NCBI GenBank assembly: GCA_937860145.1 | Contig: CALMBF010000179.1 | Span: forward strand, 1-43,089 | Reading direction: 5' to 3' | Length of the DNA: 43,089 nt | DNA from: an uncultured Geobacter sp. | Lineage (GTDB): Bacteria; Desulfobacterota; Desulfuromonadia; Geobacterales; DSM-12255 | Part shown: positions 1-7,914 of the stretch, one piece after another | How positions within the stretch are numbered: the stretch's first letter is position 1 | Layout of the letters: each line of letters starts with the position of its first letter | Made by a program: the position numbers and the translations under genes | The notes under the pieces: model-generated | Database searches by the model: none | What the model was told of the DNA's origin: nothing | The model's input: only the letters and a program-made list of their open reading frames with translations

Positions 1-179
1 GCATATTCAGCTAGTTAGCGCCATGAATGTTTTGATTTGGGCAACAGGCCGTCAACTCTTGTTATCAAGCTAAACGAATGATGTACACTTTGACTATTTA
101 AATGCACAACATGCGAATAGACCTGTTTCGATACGCTCTCAGGGCATCCGCAACTCCGTTAAATCAGAAGGAGAAGGGT

Positions 180-848
180 ATGTCACAAAACTCACAAAAT
201 GCCACGAAACGTACTGTGGGGGATGCTGTACATGCGCTTGCGAAGGCAGGGTTTTCAGCAATTCCTGTTGTAGGCGGTCCAGCCGTTGAGCTTTTTCAAT
301 ATGTGGTCCAGCCACCTCTTGAAAAACGCAGAGAAGCATGGATGGAGGATGTTGGACAAAGGCTAAAAGAATTAGAATCGCAAGGACTGAAGCTAGAGGA
401 TCTCCAAAGCAACGAGGAATTTATCACAGCCGTCATGCAAGCGTCTCAAGTTGCATTGAGAACTCATCAGACAGAGAAGCTTGCCGCACTCCGTAATGCA
501 GTACTTAATGTTGCTAAAGGCCAAGCTCCAGAGGAAACTATTCAACATCTTTTCCTGGACTACGTTGATTCTCTTACTGAACGTCACTTACAGATTCTGA
601 AGATATTTCAAGCTCCCGTGCCCCCTCCGGGTTCGACTATGGGTGGATTGGGTAATGTGCTCGAACACAACCTCCCAGAACTGCGCGGCCGTCGTGAACT
701 CTACGATCAACTTTGGAAGGACCTTTATTCCCGGGGCCTTGTAAACACTGACAGTCTACACGGCACAATGAGTGGCATGGGCTTAGTTCAAAAACGTACG
801 ACTGGTCTCGGAGATGAGTTTTTGAAGTTTATCTCGGCGTTAGCGTAA
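180..848 (+). CDS. hypothetical protein, family not recognised (222 aa)
   Basis: I do not recognise this protein. The ATG at 180 is preferred over the upstream in-frame start at 102 because a good ribosome binding site (GAAGGAG, 168-174) precedes it. Near residues 25-38 there is a small-residue/hydrophobic stretch (FSAIPVVGGPAVELF), followed by a charged, probably helical segment with a KRREAW motif. The rest looks alpha-helical and soluble; there is no signal peptide and no enzyme motif I can name. Base composition is visibly AT-richer than the rest of the window and codon use differs (more AAA, TTT, TCA), which suggests transfer. It sits alone between the contig start and the convergent selU gene. 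Coding is likely from the length and ribosome binding site; the function is unknown. Confidence 0.72.
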   Translation: MSQNSQNATKRTVGDAVHALAKAGFSAIPVVGGPAVELFQYVVQPPLEKRREAWMEDVGQRLKELESQGLKLEDLQSNEEFITAVMQASQVALRTHQTEKLAALRNAVLNVAKGQAPEETIQHLFLDYVDSLTERHLQILKIFQAPVPPPGSTMGGLGNVLEHNLPELRGRRELYDQLWKDLYSRGLVNTDSLHGTMSGMGLVQKRTTGLGDEFLKFISALA

Positions 849-1074
849 AGCTTTTACAAAGCGCGGCAGACGATCGGCTGCCGCCGCCGCTGCGCTCTCA
901 GCAGTTGAAAGTCAGGAAGCTAGGGCCCCCTCCTCGTTTAGGAAAATATAAAGTGAAAGTCGATCTGTCACTCCCCGCCAGGCAAGCAACCAGAGACACA
1001 GCTGAATTAAAGCGGTTTTTAGCGGCAGGTTCTCTCGAAACAGCCCCAGACATGTTCCGGCGGCTCTTGCGACA
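849..1074. other. intergenic stretch between convergent genes, with short inverted repeats
   Basis: No gene is supported here. A GTAAA-GCT-TTTAC inverted repeat (845-857) overlaps the stop codon of the upstream gene. A second hairpin, CGGCAG / CTGCCG (864-869 with 878-883), follows. Neither has a U-rich tail, so intrinsic termination is uncertain. A reading frame at 905-1180 runs into selU on the opposite strand and looks spurious. Confidence 0.4.
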
Positions 1075-2106
1075 TCACGTCGCCCTGCTCCCCTCCACTG
1101 CAGCCACCAACTCCTCCGCCGCGGCGTCGAAATCCTCCAGGGAGAGGGTCAGGTCCTCCTGCCACTCCCTGACCTTGTAGTACATCCGGTCGTAGTAGCT
1201 GACGATGAGCTCGGTCATGAACGGCTCCATCTCCCACCGCTCCAGGTAGCCGGCGATCTCGGCGTACTTGTCTCCGCCCAGCTTCTTCTTTATCCGCAGC
1301 AGGGCCTCGCCCAGGCCGTCGGCGTACTCCCGCAGGCCGTACTCGGCCGTCAGCCGGGCCACCCGGGTCTCCAGGGAGGCGGTGCACCAGACCTTGCAGC
1401 TCTCCCCCATGACGTCGTAGAGGTTCCCCGGCAGGGTCATCCGGCCGATGCGGCGGCTCTCCCCCTCGACGAAGACCGGCCGGCCGGGGGGGAGCCTGCG
1501 GAAGGCGTCCCAGACCAGGGTCTCGAAGTGCTTCTGGGTCAGCTCGTCCTGGGAGAGGCCGAGGGAGCCGAAGGCCGACCCCCGGTGGCGGGCCAGGGCC
1601 TCCAGGTCGACGGTCGCCTCACCCCGGGCGGCCAGCTTGTCCAGGAGGGTGGTCTTGCCGATGCCGGTCATGCCGTGGAGCACCACCAGCGGCCCCGGCG
1701 GGGTAAAGTTGTCGAAGGCTTCGCTGACCACGGCCCGGAACGCCTTGTAGCCGCCGACCAGCTGGGCTACCGGGAAGCCGGTCAGCTCCATGACCGTGGC
1801 GATGGTCCTGCTGCGCAGCCCGCCCCGCCAGCAGTAGACCAGGATCGGCCGGCCGGCGGCCAGGCCGGCGATCTCGTGCATGATGGCCGGGAAGCGGGGG
1901 GCGGTGAGCTCCATCCCCCGGATCCGGGCGACGTGGGGTCCCTGCTGCTTGTAGAGGGTGCCGACCTCCACCCGCTCCTCGTTGGTGAGGAGGGGGACGT
2001 TGTGGGCGCCGGGGAGGTGGTCCTCGGCGAACTCCAGGGGGGTCCGGGCATCGATGAGGCAGTGGCTCTCCAGCAGGTCGGGATGAAAGGTGACGGTTTC
2101 CGGCAC
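1075..2106 (-). CDS. selU: tRNA 2-selenouridine synthase (SelU/MnmH)
   Basis: This enzyme replaces sulfur with selenium at the wobble 2-thiouridine of tRNAs for Lys, Glu and Gln, using selenophosphate and a geranylated intermediate. The N-terminal rhodanese domain shows DARTPLEFAEDHLPGA and the catalytic Cys in YCWRGGLRS. A P-loop (GMTGIGKTT) opens the C-terminal nucleotide-binding half. The start chosen is GTG at 2106, preceded 7 bases upstream by AAGGAT; an in-frame ATG at 2172 would add 22 Pro/His-rich residues unlike the family. That gives 343 aa, close to the usual length. The gene stands alone and diverges from the aldolase gene. Its presence implies that the host makes selenophosphate (SelD), which is not in this window. 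Confidence 0.92.
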   Translation of the reverse strand: MPETVTFHPDLLESHCLIDARTPLEFAEDHLPGAHNVPLLTNEERVEVGTLYKQQGPHVARIRGMELTAPRFPAIMHEIAGLAAGRPILVYCWRGGLRSRTIATVMELTGFPVAQLVGGYKAFRAVVSEAFDNFTPPGPLVVLHGMTGIGKTTLLDKLAARGEATVDLEALARHRGSAFGSLGLSQDELTQKHFETLVWDAFRRLPPGRPVFVEGESRRIGRMTLPGNLYDVMGESCKVWCTASLETRVARLTAEYGLREYADGLGEALLRIKKKLGGDKYAEIAGYLERWEMEPFMTELIVSYYDRMYYKVREWQEDLTLSLEDFDAAAEELVAAVEGSRAT

Positions 2107-2257
2107 GGTGAAATCCTTATGGGTTCGGATGGGGTGCGGGGGGATTATAGATGGTGGCGGACGGTGTGGCAAGTCACTTGATTTTAGATGGTTAAAATGT
2201 TACAAGACTTCCGATTCTGTTTATATTTTTTTACTGTTACTAAAAGGAGACGGTACC

Positions 2258-3538
2258 ATGGCATTTTCCGCGGATTTCGAAAAGGCGCTCCAGGTTGGCA
2301 GGCCGCCGAACATCAGGAAGCTTTTCCCCAACTCCAAGGCCCTCATCGTCAGCGGCAAGGTCGTCGACCGTGCCATGGCCGCCAAGGGGAAGGCCATTGC
2401 CATGGCCGCCAACGGCCGTAACTACTTCGTCATCCGCGGGGTGCTCCAGGCCGCCCAGCGGGCCAACTGTCCGGTGATCATCGAGATCGCCAAGTCCGAG
2501 GGGGGGCAGAAGGCCTACTGCGCCGTGAACTACTGGAACATGGCCACCATCGTGGACCAGCTCTGCAACGAGCTGGGGATCACCGTGCCGGTGGCGATCC
2601 ACGCCGACCACTACGGCATCAAGAACGACAAGGACCTGGCCGCCGCCAAGGTGGAGATCCCGACCATGTTCGAGGCGGGGATCACCTCCATCGCCATCGA
2701 CGCCTCCCACCTGCCGGACGACCAGAACCTCCTGGCCAACCTGGCTATCAACCCGTTCATCCCGGCGTGGGCCGGGCTTGAGACCGAGGTGGGGGAGATC
2801 AAGGGGAACCAGGGGCTCTCCACCGTGGCCGAGGCCACGTTCCTGATCCAGGGGCTGAACGCCCACGGCATCCACCCCGACTGGATCGCCCTCAACAACG
2901 GCACCACCCACGGCCTCGAGGCATCCGACGCCGGGATCCAGGTCGGGCTCACCGCCGAGATCCACCAGGCCCTGGCCCCCTATAGGGTGAACGGCGCCCA
3001 GCACGGCACCTCGGGGAACAGCTCGGAGCGCCTGCGCCAGATCGCCAACCAGACCGCCACCACCAAGGCCAACGTGGCCACGGCCCTGCAGATGATCTCC
3101 TGGGGTCTGGAGGTGAACGACTACGGCAATGCCCAGCTGGATGCCGAGGGGAACTTCATCAAGGTCCCCGGCGAGGGGATGACCGAGGAGCTCTGGGCCG
3201 AGATGGTCAAGTATGCCACCGACAAGGGGTGGAAGAAGGGTGATTACAAGAACCTGAACCTCCCCTTCGAGAACAAGCTCCTGGCCCAGCCGGCGGCGGT
3301 GCGCGAGCGGATGGCCAAGCGGGTGGAGGAGTTCGCCTACAAGATGTTCACTGAGGTGTTCAACGCTGCCGATACCGCCCCCCTGGCCATCGAGGCGATC
3401 CTCACGGCCGGCTCCCACGACCTCGGTTCCCGGGCCAGCCGGGTGGAGGACCCGGCCCGCTGGACCGAGGCCCAGATCATCGAGCGCGCCAAGGGGATCG
3501 GCGGGGACAAGGGCCCGGCCGGGAACTTCGACGACTAG
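2258..3538 (+). CDS. fba: class II fructose-bisphosphate aldolase
   Basis: This is a class II (zinc-dependent) aldolase that would interconvert fructose 1,6-bisphosphate with DHAP and glyceraldehyde 3-phosphate in cytosolic glycolysis/gluconeogenesis. Visible family features are the metal-site HADHYG motif, AGITSIAIDASH, the ETEVGEI segment, and the late NGAQHGTSGN stretch that matches the usual G-x-HG-G/S signature region. At 426 aa it is longer than the roughly 350 aa core, as in the long class II subgroup. The ATG at 2258 follows AAAAGGAGACGG, an excellent ribosome binding site. The gene is monocistronic and closes with a strong terminator at 3562. The promoter is not clear: TTGATT at 2178 with TACAAG at 2201 is only a weak candidate. 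Confidence 0.9.
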   Translation: MAFSADFEKALQVGRPPNIRKLFPNSKALIVSGKVVDRAMAAKGKAIAMAANGRNYFVIRGVLQAAQRANCPVIIEIAKSEGGQKAYCAVNYWNMATIVDQLCNELGITVPVAIHADHYGIKNDKDLAAAKVEIPTMFEAGITSIAIDASHLPDDQNLLANLAINPFIPAWAGLETEVGEIKGNQGLSTVAEATFLIQGLNAHGIHPDWIALNNGTTHGLEASDAGIQVGLTAEIHQALAPYRVNGAQHGTSGNSSERLRQIANQTATTKANVATALQMISWGLEVNDYGNAQLDAEGNFIKVPGEGMTEELWAEMVKYATDKGWKKGDYKNLNLPFENKLLAQPAAVRERMAKRVEEFAYKMFTEVFNAADTAPLAIEAILTAGSHDLGSRASRVEDPARWTEAQIIERAKGIGGDKGPAGNFDD

Positions 3539-3561
3539 CGGCGACAGCAGGTGCAGGTCAC

Positions 3562-3585
3562 AGGGGGCTTCATGCCCCCTTTTTT
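3562..3585 (+). terminator. intrinsic terminator of the aldolase gene
   Basis: A perfect 7-bp stem AGGGGGC / GCCCCCT (3562-3568 with 3574-3580), with loop TTCAT, is followed by a T tract. It lies 23 bases after the aldolase stop codon. Confidence 0.9.
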
Positions 3586-3612
3586 GTAAGCTGCAGGGAA
3601 GTGTGGTATAAC
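3584..3612 (+). promoter_or_regulatory. sigma-70-type promoter for the PilZ gene
   Basis: TTGTAA (3584-3589), a 17-base spacer and TATAAC (3607-3612) lie 30 bases upstream of the PilZ start codon. The -35 shares bases with the T tract of the preceding terminator, a compact arrangement that isolates the gene from the aldolase unit. Confidence 0.6.
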
Positions 3613-3641
3613 TCTCCGTATCCTTTCCGGGAGGAACGAAC

Positions 3642-4031
3642 ATGGAACAGCGTCACTTCAGCCGCGTCGACTATCACGTGCATGCCGTCATCGCCTGCGA
3701 CGGCGACTCATTCCCGGCGGATGTGGAGAATCTCAGCCTGCACGGGATGCTGGTGAAGAGCGAACGGGTCCTCACCGTCGGTTCACCGGTCGATATCACC
3801 ATCTCCCTCGCGGATGCCGACCCGCCCGTGGCGATCCACCTGAACGGCGTGACCGTCAGGGCCCAGGAGGGGGAGCTGGGCTTCAAGTTCGAGCGGATCG
3901 AGCTGGACTCCTTCGTGCACCTGCGCAACATCGTCTCCATCGCCAAGGGGGACGCGGACCGGGTCATGGACGAGTTCATCGATTTCGTCGGCGCCAATGT
4001 CCACGCCGCCGATGACCGGGACAAGGGGTAG
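3642..4031 (+). CDS. PilZ domain protein, probable c-di-GMP receptor
   Basis: This is a stand-alone PilZ domain of 129 aa, cytosolic, with no other domain. Both c-di-GMP signatures are visible: the RxxxR-type motif near the N-terminus (RHFSR) and the D/NxSxxG motif (ENLSLHG) near residue 30. Single-domain PilZ proteins act as small adaptors that change pilus, exopolysaccharide or transcription machinery when c-di-GMP binds; the partner here cannot be read from the sequence. The C-terminal 35 residues are acidic and probably helical. The ATG at 3642 follows GGGAGGAAC. The gene has its own promoter and terminator, so it appears monocistronic. Confidence 0.88.
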   Translation: MEQRHFSRVDYHVHAVIACDGDSFPADVENLSLHGMLVKSERVLTVGSPVDITISLADADPPVAIHLNGVTVRAQEGELGFKFERIELDSFVHLRNIVSIAKGDADRVMDEFIDFVGANVHAADDRDKG

Positions 4032-4060
4032 CCTGCACCATTCCCGCTGTATACGACACG

Positions 4061-4086
4061 GGGGCTGCCTGCCCCTTTATTTTTTC
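4061..4086 (+). terminator. intrinsic terminator after the PilZ gene
   Basis: A GGGGC / GCCCC stem (4061-4065 with 4071-4075), with loop TGCCT, is followed by TTTATTTTTT. Confidence 0.8.
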
Positions 4087-4107
4087 AGGGACAGTGATTA
4101 TCTATGG

Positions 4108-4113
4108 TATAGT
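4108..4113 (+). promoter_or_regulatory. possible -10 element for the Tim44-like gene
   Basis: TATAGT lies 62 bases upstream of the next start codon, in a short AT-rich patch after the PilZ terminator. The matching -35 region (TTCAGG at 4084) is poor, so this is only a candidate. Confidence 0.35.
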
Positions 4114-4175
4114 GCCGTCGATCCCGCCGGTACGGCGTAACGAACCTTCAGACTTCAGACTTTAACGAGGTGGAT

Positions 4176-5126
4176 ATGAAAAGAAACATGGCATCCTGCG
4201 CGTGCCTTCTCCTGGTACTCTCCCTGCTGGCCGGATTCTTCGCTGCCGCCGAAGCCGAGGCGAGGGCGGGCAGCAGTCGCTCCATCGGCAGCCGCGGCTC
4301 GCGCAGCTACTCCCGTCCGGTCGCACCCTCGACCTCCCCTTCACCCTACCAGGCCGCGCCCCAGCAGGCACGACCCGTCACCCCTCCGCCGTACCAGCAG
4401 CCCCAGCCGGCGGGCGGAGGCTTCCTCCGCAGCATGGCTGGTGGACTCCTCGGGGGGATGCTCGGCGGCATGCTGTTCCGTAGCCTCGGTTTCGGCGGCG
4501 GCGGGTTTGGCGGCGGCGGTATCGGCCTGTTCGAGATCATTCTGCTCGCCGGCATCGGCTACATGATCTACCGTATGGTCAAGTCGAGGCGCCAGGCTGC
4601 CGAGCACTCCGCGTATTCCGGCCAGTCCCAGGTCTACGACGTCACCCCCCAGGCGGCGGGGTATACGTCGACCCGGGACGACCTCGATCAGGGGCTGGCC
4701 CACATCAGGCAGATGGACGCCGGTTTCAGCGAGGAGCGCTTCTGCGACCAGGTGATGGACGATTTCTTCAAGATCCAGGGGGCGTGGATGAACCGTGACC
4801 TGGCACCAATCGGCGGCCTGCTGACCGAGGAGATCCGCCGCATCTTCCAGGAGGATATCGACCGCCTCCTGCGGGAGAAGCGGGTGAACCGCCTGGAGAA
4901 CATCGCCGTGCGCAACGTCGAGATCGTCGAGGCCTGGCAGGAGAACGGACAGGACTTCGTCACCACCCTCATCTACGCCAACCTGCTGGACTACACCACC
5001 GACGACGCCACCGGCCAGGTGGTTTCCGGCAGCAAGACCGACCCGGTCAAGTTCGAGGAGTACTGGACCTTCACCCGCCCGGTGGGGGGCGGCTCCTGGA
5101 AACTGGCTGCCATCGACCAGAAGTAG
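4176..5126 (+). CDS. Tim44-like domain protein, membrane-anchored
   Basis: This 316-aa protein has an N-terminal signal or anchor segment (ASCACLLLVLSLLAGFFAAA), a Ser/Pro/Gln-rich low-complexity region (about residues 30-85), a glycine-rich hydrophobic stretch with GGLLGGMLGGM, and a second membrane segment (LFEIILLAGIGYMIYRMV, near residue 120). The C-terminal 150 residues (FCDQVMDDFFKIQGAW to the end, with LTEEIRRIFQEDI) match the Tim44-like fold of bacterial homologues, a pocket thought to bind lipid or membrane. The function of the bacterial proteins is not settled. The start is ATG 4176 behind ACGAGG; GTG 4170 is possible but lacks a spaced ribosome binding site. It appears monocistronic, followed by a hairpin at 5151. 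Confidence 0.82.
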   Translation: MKRNMASCACLLLVLSLLAGFFAAAEAEARAGSSRSIGSRGSRSYSRPVAPSTSPSPYQAAPQQARPVTPPPYQQPQPAGGGFLRSMAGGLLGGMLGGMLFRSLGFGGGGFGGGGIGLFEIILLAGIGYMIYRMVKSRRQAAEHSAYSGQSQVYDVTPQAAGYTSTRDDLDQGLAHIRQMDAGFSEERFCDQVMDDFFKIQGAWMNRDLAPIGGLLTEEIRRIFQEDIDRLLREKRVNRLENIAVRNVEIVEAWQENGQDFVTTLIYANLLDYTTDDATGQVVSGSKTDPVKFEEYWTFTRPVGGGSWKLAAIDQK

Positions 5127-5150
5127 CGGCTGGCGTGGCGATATAACCCG

Positions 5151-5177
5151 AGAAAGCGGCCTCCATGGCCGCTTTCT
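5151..5177. terminator. inverted repeat, probable terminator
   Basis: A perfect 11-bp stem AGAAAGCGGCC / GGCCGCTTTCT with loop TCCAT lies 25 bases after the Tim44-like stop codon. The downstream T tract is weak (TTTCTGCGTTC). Confidence 0.7.
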
Positions 5178-5232
5178 GCGTTCATACGCGAAACATGTGA
5201 GAAAGTCGTCGAGAGGGAATATCGAGGTGAGC

Positions 5233-6147
5233 ATGCGCATAGCTATTGTCGGCGCCGGGGCGCTGGGACTCTATTACGGGGCACTGCTGCAGAAGAGCGG
5301 GCAGGAGGTCCATTTCCTCCTCCGGCGGGACTACGGGGCGGTGAAGGAGAAGGGGCTCAAGGTCTTTTCCGTCAACGGTGATTTTCACCTCCCCGTGGTG
5401 AATGCCTGGCGCACGCCTGAGGAGATCGGGGCGGTGGACCTGGTGCTGGTGGGGCTCAAGACCTTTGCCAACGGCTCGTTCACCGACCTGATCGGTCCGC
5501 TCCTGGGAGAGGGGACGCAGATCCTCACCCTGCAGAACGGCCTGGGGAACGAGGAGGAACTGGCCCGGCTGTTCGGTGCCCAACGGGTCATCGGGGGCGT
5601 CGCCTTCCTCTGCTCCAACCGGGGGGAACCGGGGGAGGTGCACCACCTGGCCGCCGGCCGGATCATCCTTGGCGAATACGCAGAGGTCAACCACGGCCGT
5701 GTCGAGGAGCTGGCGGCCATGTTCTCTGCCGCGGGGGTCGACTGCCGGGCCACCGACGACCTGAAGCGGGCCCGCTGGGAAAAGCTGGTCTGGAACATCC
5801 CCTTCAACGGCCTCTGCGCCCTGCTGCAGCACTCCGTCGATCGCCTGCTGGCAGTGACCGCGACCAGGGGGCTGGTGAAGGAGTTGATGCTGGAGGTGAT
5901 CGGGGCGGCCAACCTGCAGGGGGTACGGAAACCGATCCCCGTTTCCTACGCCGACGCCATGCTCGAGTTTACGGACAACATGGGGGTGTACAAGCCTTCC
6001 ATGCAGATCGACCGGGAAGAGGGGCGGGAACTGGAGACCGGCGCCATCTTCCGCACCCCGCTCCGTTTCGGCACGGGGGAGGGGGCTTCCATGCCGCGGG
6101 TCGAGATGCTGGCGACCCTGCTGGAGCAGGCGACGACGCCCCCCTGA
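5233..6147 (+). CDS. panE: 2-dehydropantoate 2-reductase (ketopantoate reductase)
   Basis: This is an NADPH-dependent reductase of the ApbA/PanE family that would convert 2-dehydropantoate to pantoate in pantothenate/CoA synthesis. The Rossmann motif is at the extreme N-terminus (IAIVGAGALGLYYG). The family signature with the catalytic lysine is near residue 180 (KRARWEKLVWNIPFN), and LTLQNGLGNEE is the usual cofactor/substrate segment. At 304 aa it has normal length. The ATG at 5233 is preferred to 5197 because the Rossmann strand normally begins at residue 2-3 and GAGG precedes it. It converges on pcm with only 26 bases between and no clear terminator. Many genomes carry several paralogues of this family with other 2-ketoacid substrates, so the substrate is inferred. 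Confidence 0.85.
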   Translation: MRIAIVGAGALGLYYGALLQKSGQEVHFLLRRDYGAVKEKGLKVFSVNGDFHLPVVNAWRTPEEIGAVDLVLVGLKTFANGSFTDLIGPLLGEGTQILTLQNGLGNEEELARLFGAQRVIGGVAFLCSNRGEPGEVHHLAAGRIILGEYAEVNHGRVEELAAMFSAAGVDCRATDDLKRARWEKLVWNIPFNGLCALLQHSVDRLLAVTATRGLVKELMLEVIGAANLQGVRKPIPVSYADAMLEFTDNMGVYKPSMQIDREEGRELETGAIFRTPLRFGTGEGASMPRVEMLATLLEQATTPP

Positions 6148-6173
6148 CCCCCCCGCCGGAAGCTCCTCACCCT

Positions 6174-6854
6174 CTACCACCCCTTGGCGCCGATCAGGGG
6201 GACGAAGCGGACACCGCAGAGCTCTTCGGTCCGGTACTCGTCCTCGTTCAACCTCCGCACCCGGACGAGGAGCTGGAATTCGGGCACCGGCCCGACGGGG
6301 ATGACGAGCCGTCCGCCGATGGCAAGCTGGTGAAGCAGGGGGGGCGGCACCCGCGGGGCGCCGGCAGTGACGACGATGGCGTCGTAGGGGGCATGCTCGG
6401 GCCACCCGAGGGTTCCGTCCCCTTCGTGGACCAGGACGTTCGAGTAGCCGAGCCTGTCCAGACGCTCCCGTGCGCTCCTGGCCAGCCCTTCGAGGCGCTC
6501 GACGCTGTGGACCGTCGCGACGATCCTGCTCAGCACGGCGGCCGCGTAGCCGGAGCCCGTGCCGATCTCCAGGACGCGGTCCGAGACCCCCAGTTCCAGC
6601 GCCTCCGTCATGTAGGCGACGATGTAGGGCTGGGAGATCGTCTGCCCCTCGTCGATGGGGAGGGGGTTGTCATCGTAGGCGTGTTCCCATAGCTGCTCGG
6701 GGATGAACGCCTCCCGGGGCACCTCCTCCATGGCCCGGATGACCGCCTGGCTCCGGATGCCCCGTCCCGCCAGGTGTTCCCTCACCATGATGTCCCGTCG
6801 CCGTTCCAGGCTGCCTGCAGCGTCGGGCGTGCCCCCCACCCGCCATGGTGTCAT
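6174..6854 (-). CDS. pcm: protein-L-isoaspartate O-methyltransferase
   Basis: This SAM-dependent enzyme methylates isoaspartyl residues in aged proteins and so starts their repair. The substrate segment QTISQPYIVAYMTEAL, the SAM-binding motif RVLEIGTGSGYAAAVLS and the later DAIVVTAGAPRVPPPLL are all present in the family order. At 226 aa it has usual length. The ATG at 6854 overlaps the stop codon of the upstream gene (ATGA), so translation is probably coupled. The first 20 residues (to MVREHL) are poorly conserved in type; initiation at an internal Met is possible. It is the second gene of a two-gene operon with the adenosine-specific kinase. Confidence 0.93.
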   Translation of the reverse strand: MTPWRVGGTPDAAGSLERRRDIMVREHLAGRGIRSQAVIRAMEEVPREAFIPEQLWEHAYDDNPLPIDEGQTISQPYIVAYMTEALELGVSDRVLEIGTGSGYAAAVLSRIVATVHSVERLEGLARSARERLDRLGYSNVLVHEGDGTLGWPEHAPYDAIVVTAGAPRVPPPLLHQLAIGGRLVIPVGPVPEFQLLVRVRRLNEDEYRTEELCGVRFVPLIGAKGW

Positions 6855-7339
6855 CTCTTGTAGCCGATCTTCCGCAGGAGGTCGCGCCGCTCCTGCCGGT
6901 CATCCTCCGTCTCCACCCCCTTGGGGGGGGACCCGTCGATGACGCCGATGACCCCCCACCCCTGGAGGGTCGATGCCACGAGGACCTGGAGGGGGGTGGC
7001 CGTTGCGCAGAAGACGGTGCAGACTTCGGGGCAGTTCTTGATCTGGGTGAGCACGTTGATGGGGTAGGCATCCCGCAGGAGGATGCAGAAGACGTGGCCG
7101 GCGCCGATGCTCTTCAGGATGGTGGCGCAGCACCCCACGAGCTCCCGGTCGTTCCCCTCGGTGCGGATCAGGCAGGGGCCGGACGCTTCGGTGAAGGCGA
7201 TGCCGAAGCGGGCCTGGGGGACCGATGTGGCGATGATCTCGTACAGGTCCTCGGCACTCTTGATGAAATGGGTCTGGCCGAGGATGATGTTGCACCCTTC
7301 GGGATAGTCGATTTTCACGTCATGGATTTCGAGATTCAT
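6851..7339 (-). CDS. adenosine-specific kinase family protein (DUF355)
   Basis: This 162-aa protein matches the compact Adenosine_kin (DUF355) family, common in archaea and in Geobacter-type bacteria. Visible family segments are YPEGCNIILGQTHFIKSAEDLYE near the start (split here as YPEGCNIILGQTHF and IKSAEDLYE), the middle FTEASGPCLIRTEGN, and the late GWGVIGVIDGSPPKGVE. The family has been described as adenosine-specific in ligand and activity studies of a thermophile; a physiological role in this host is unproven. There is no membrane segment. The gene leads the pcm operon and is preceded by a convincing promoter (7398 to 7371). The start is ATG 7339 with AAGGAGGGG upstream. Confidence 0.83.
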   Translation of the reverse strand: MNLEIHDVKIDYPEGCNIILGQTHFIKSAEDLYEIIATSVPQARFGIAFTEASGPCLIRTEGNDRELVGCCATILKSIGAGHVFCILLRDAYPINVLTQIKNCPEVCTVFCATATPLQVLVASTLQGWGVIGVIDGSPPKGVETEDDRQERRDLLRKIGYKR

Positions 7340-7370
7340 ATGCCCCTCCTTAACGGTGCCGGTGTCTCAA

Positions 7371-7398
7371 GTTATAGCAGGTATGTGAGTATGGTCAA
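7371..7398 (-). promoter_or_regulatory. sigma-70 promoter of the adenosine kinase-pcm operon
   Basis: On the minus strand, TTGACC (7398-7393), a 16-base spacer and TATAAC (7376-7371) are followed by the start codon 31 bases downstream of the -10. Both hexamers match the consensus at five of six bases. Confidence 0.75.
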
Positions 7399-7522
7399 AT
7401 GATGGCGGAGCGGGCGGATTTCCTCCCGTGTGGTATCATTTCCATCGTACCGGCGTGGTCAGCGGAGCCGCACTCACGGGCGGCCGTCGGTCAGCCGACA
7501 CCTTAACCGGAGGAGGAACGTC

Positions 7523-7801
7523 ATGTACATCAGAGCAAGTGTGGTCGCAGCGAGCCTGGCCATTGCCGCCATTGCCCACGGAGCGGGTGAGGGGGTGAGT
7601 TTCGAGAAGAAAGCCCATGACGTCATCGCGAAGAGATGTACCGGGTGTCACGGGGAGGAGCGGATCACGGCCGCATTCTCTTCCGGCAAGGATATGCGGG
7701 CCATCCAGATGGAGATGCAGCGGCGTGGCGCCAATCTGAGCGGGAGCGAACAGGAGGTCCTGGGGATCTACTGGAAGAGACCGCGCCCGAAACAGCCGTG
7801 A
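7523..7801 (+). CDS. small periplasmic monohaem c-type cytochrome
   Basis: This 92-aa protein has an Ala-rich signal peptide (residues 1-20, probably cut after AHG or GAG) and a single haem c motif, CTGCH, near residue 38. Downstream Met residues (KDMRAIQMEMQRRG) offer candidate distal axial ligands, giving a small class I-like layout: haem motif first, ligand Met about 30 residues later, and a terminal helix. It would be a soluble periplasmic electron carrier; its partner is unknown. The ATG at 7523 follows AGGAGGAAC, which decides the start against the longer frame from 7430. No terminator is obvious between it and the lipoprotein gene. Confidence 0.85.
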   Translation: MYIRASVVAASLAIAAIAHGAGEGVSFEKKAHDVIAKRCTGCHGEERITAAFSSGKDMRAIQMEMQRRGANLSGSEQEVLGIYWKRPRPKQP

Positions 7802-7825
7802 ACACCGGCAATCAGGAATTTCTTT

Positions 7826-7873
7826 TTGACTGACCTTGGCAGGGTGGTACATTGTTAATGTATGTTAATATAT
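7826..7873 (+). promoter_or_regulatory. promoter with overlapping palindromic operator upstream of the lipoprotein gene
   Basis: TTGACT (7826-7831), 16 bases and TACATT (7848-7853) form a sigma-70-like promoter. The -10 is itself the left arm of a perfect palindrome TACATT-GTT-AATGTA (7848-7862). A direct repeat, TTAATGTAT (7855-7863) and TTAATATAT (7865-7873), lies one helical turn apart. This arrangement suggests a repressor site. Confidence 0.5.
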
Positions 7874-7914
7874 CAATCGTCTGTTTTTGGGACGATGGTC
7901 GGCCGGGAGGATTT

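Noticed and set aside
905-1180. 91-aa plus-strand reading frame after the first gene
   Set aside because: Its second half is antisense to the selU 3' end; no good ribosome binding site and no similarity I can recognise.
2167-2182. Sigma-54-like TGGC...TTGA upstream of the aldolase gene
   Set aside because: The essential GC of the -12 element is GA here.
2240-3643. 467-aa minus-strand reading frame opposite the aldolase
   Set aside because: Mirror of the high-GC codon pattern of the aldolase; no ribosome binding site and low-complexity Leu/Gly/Val/Asp sequence.
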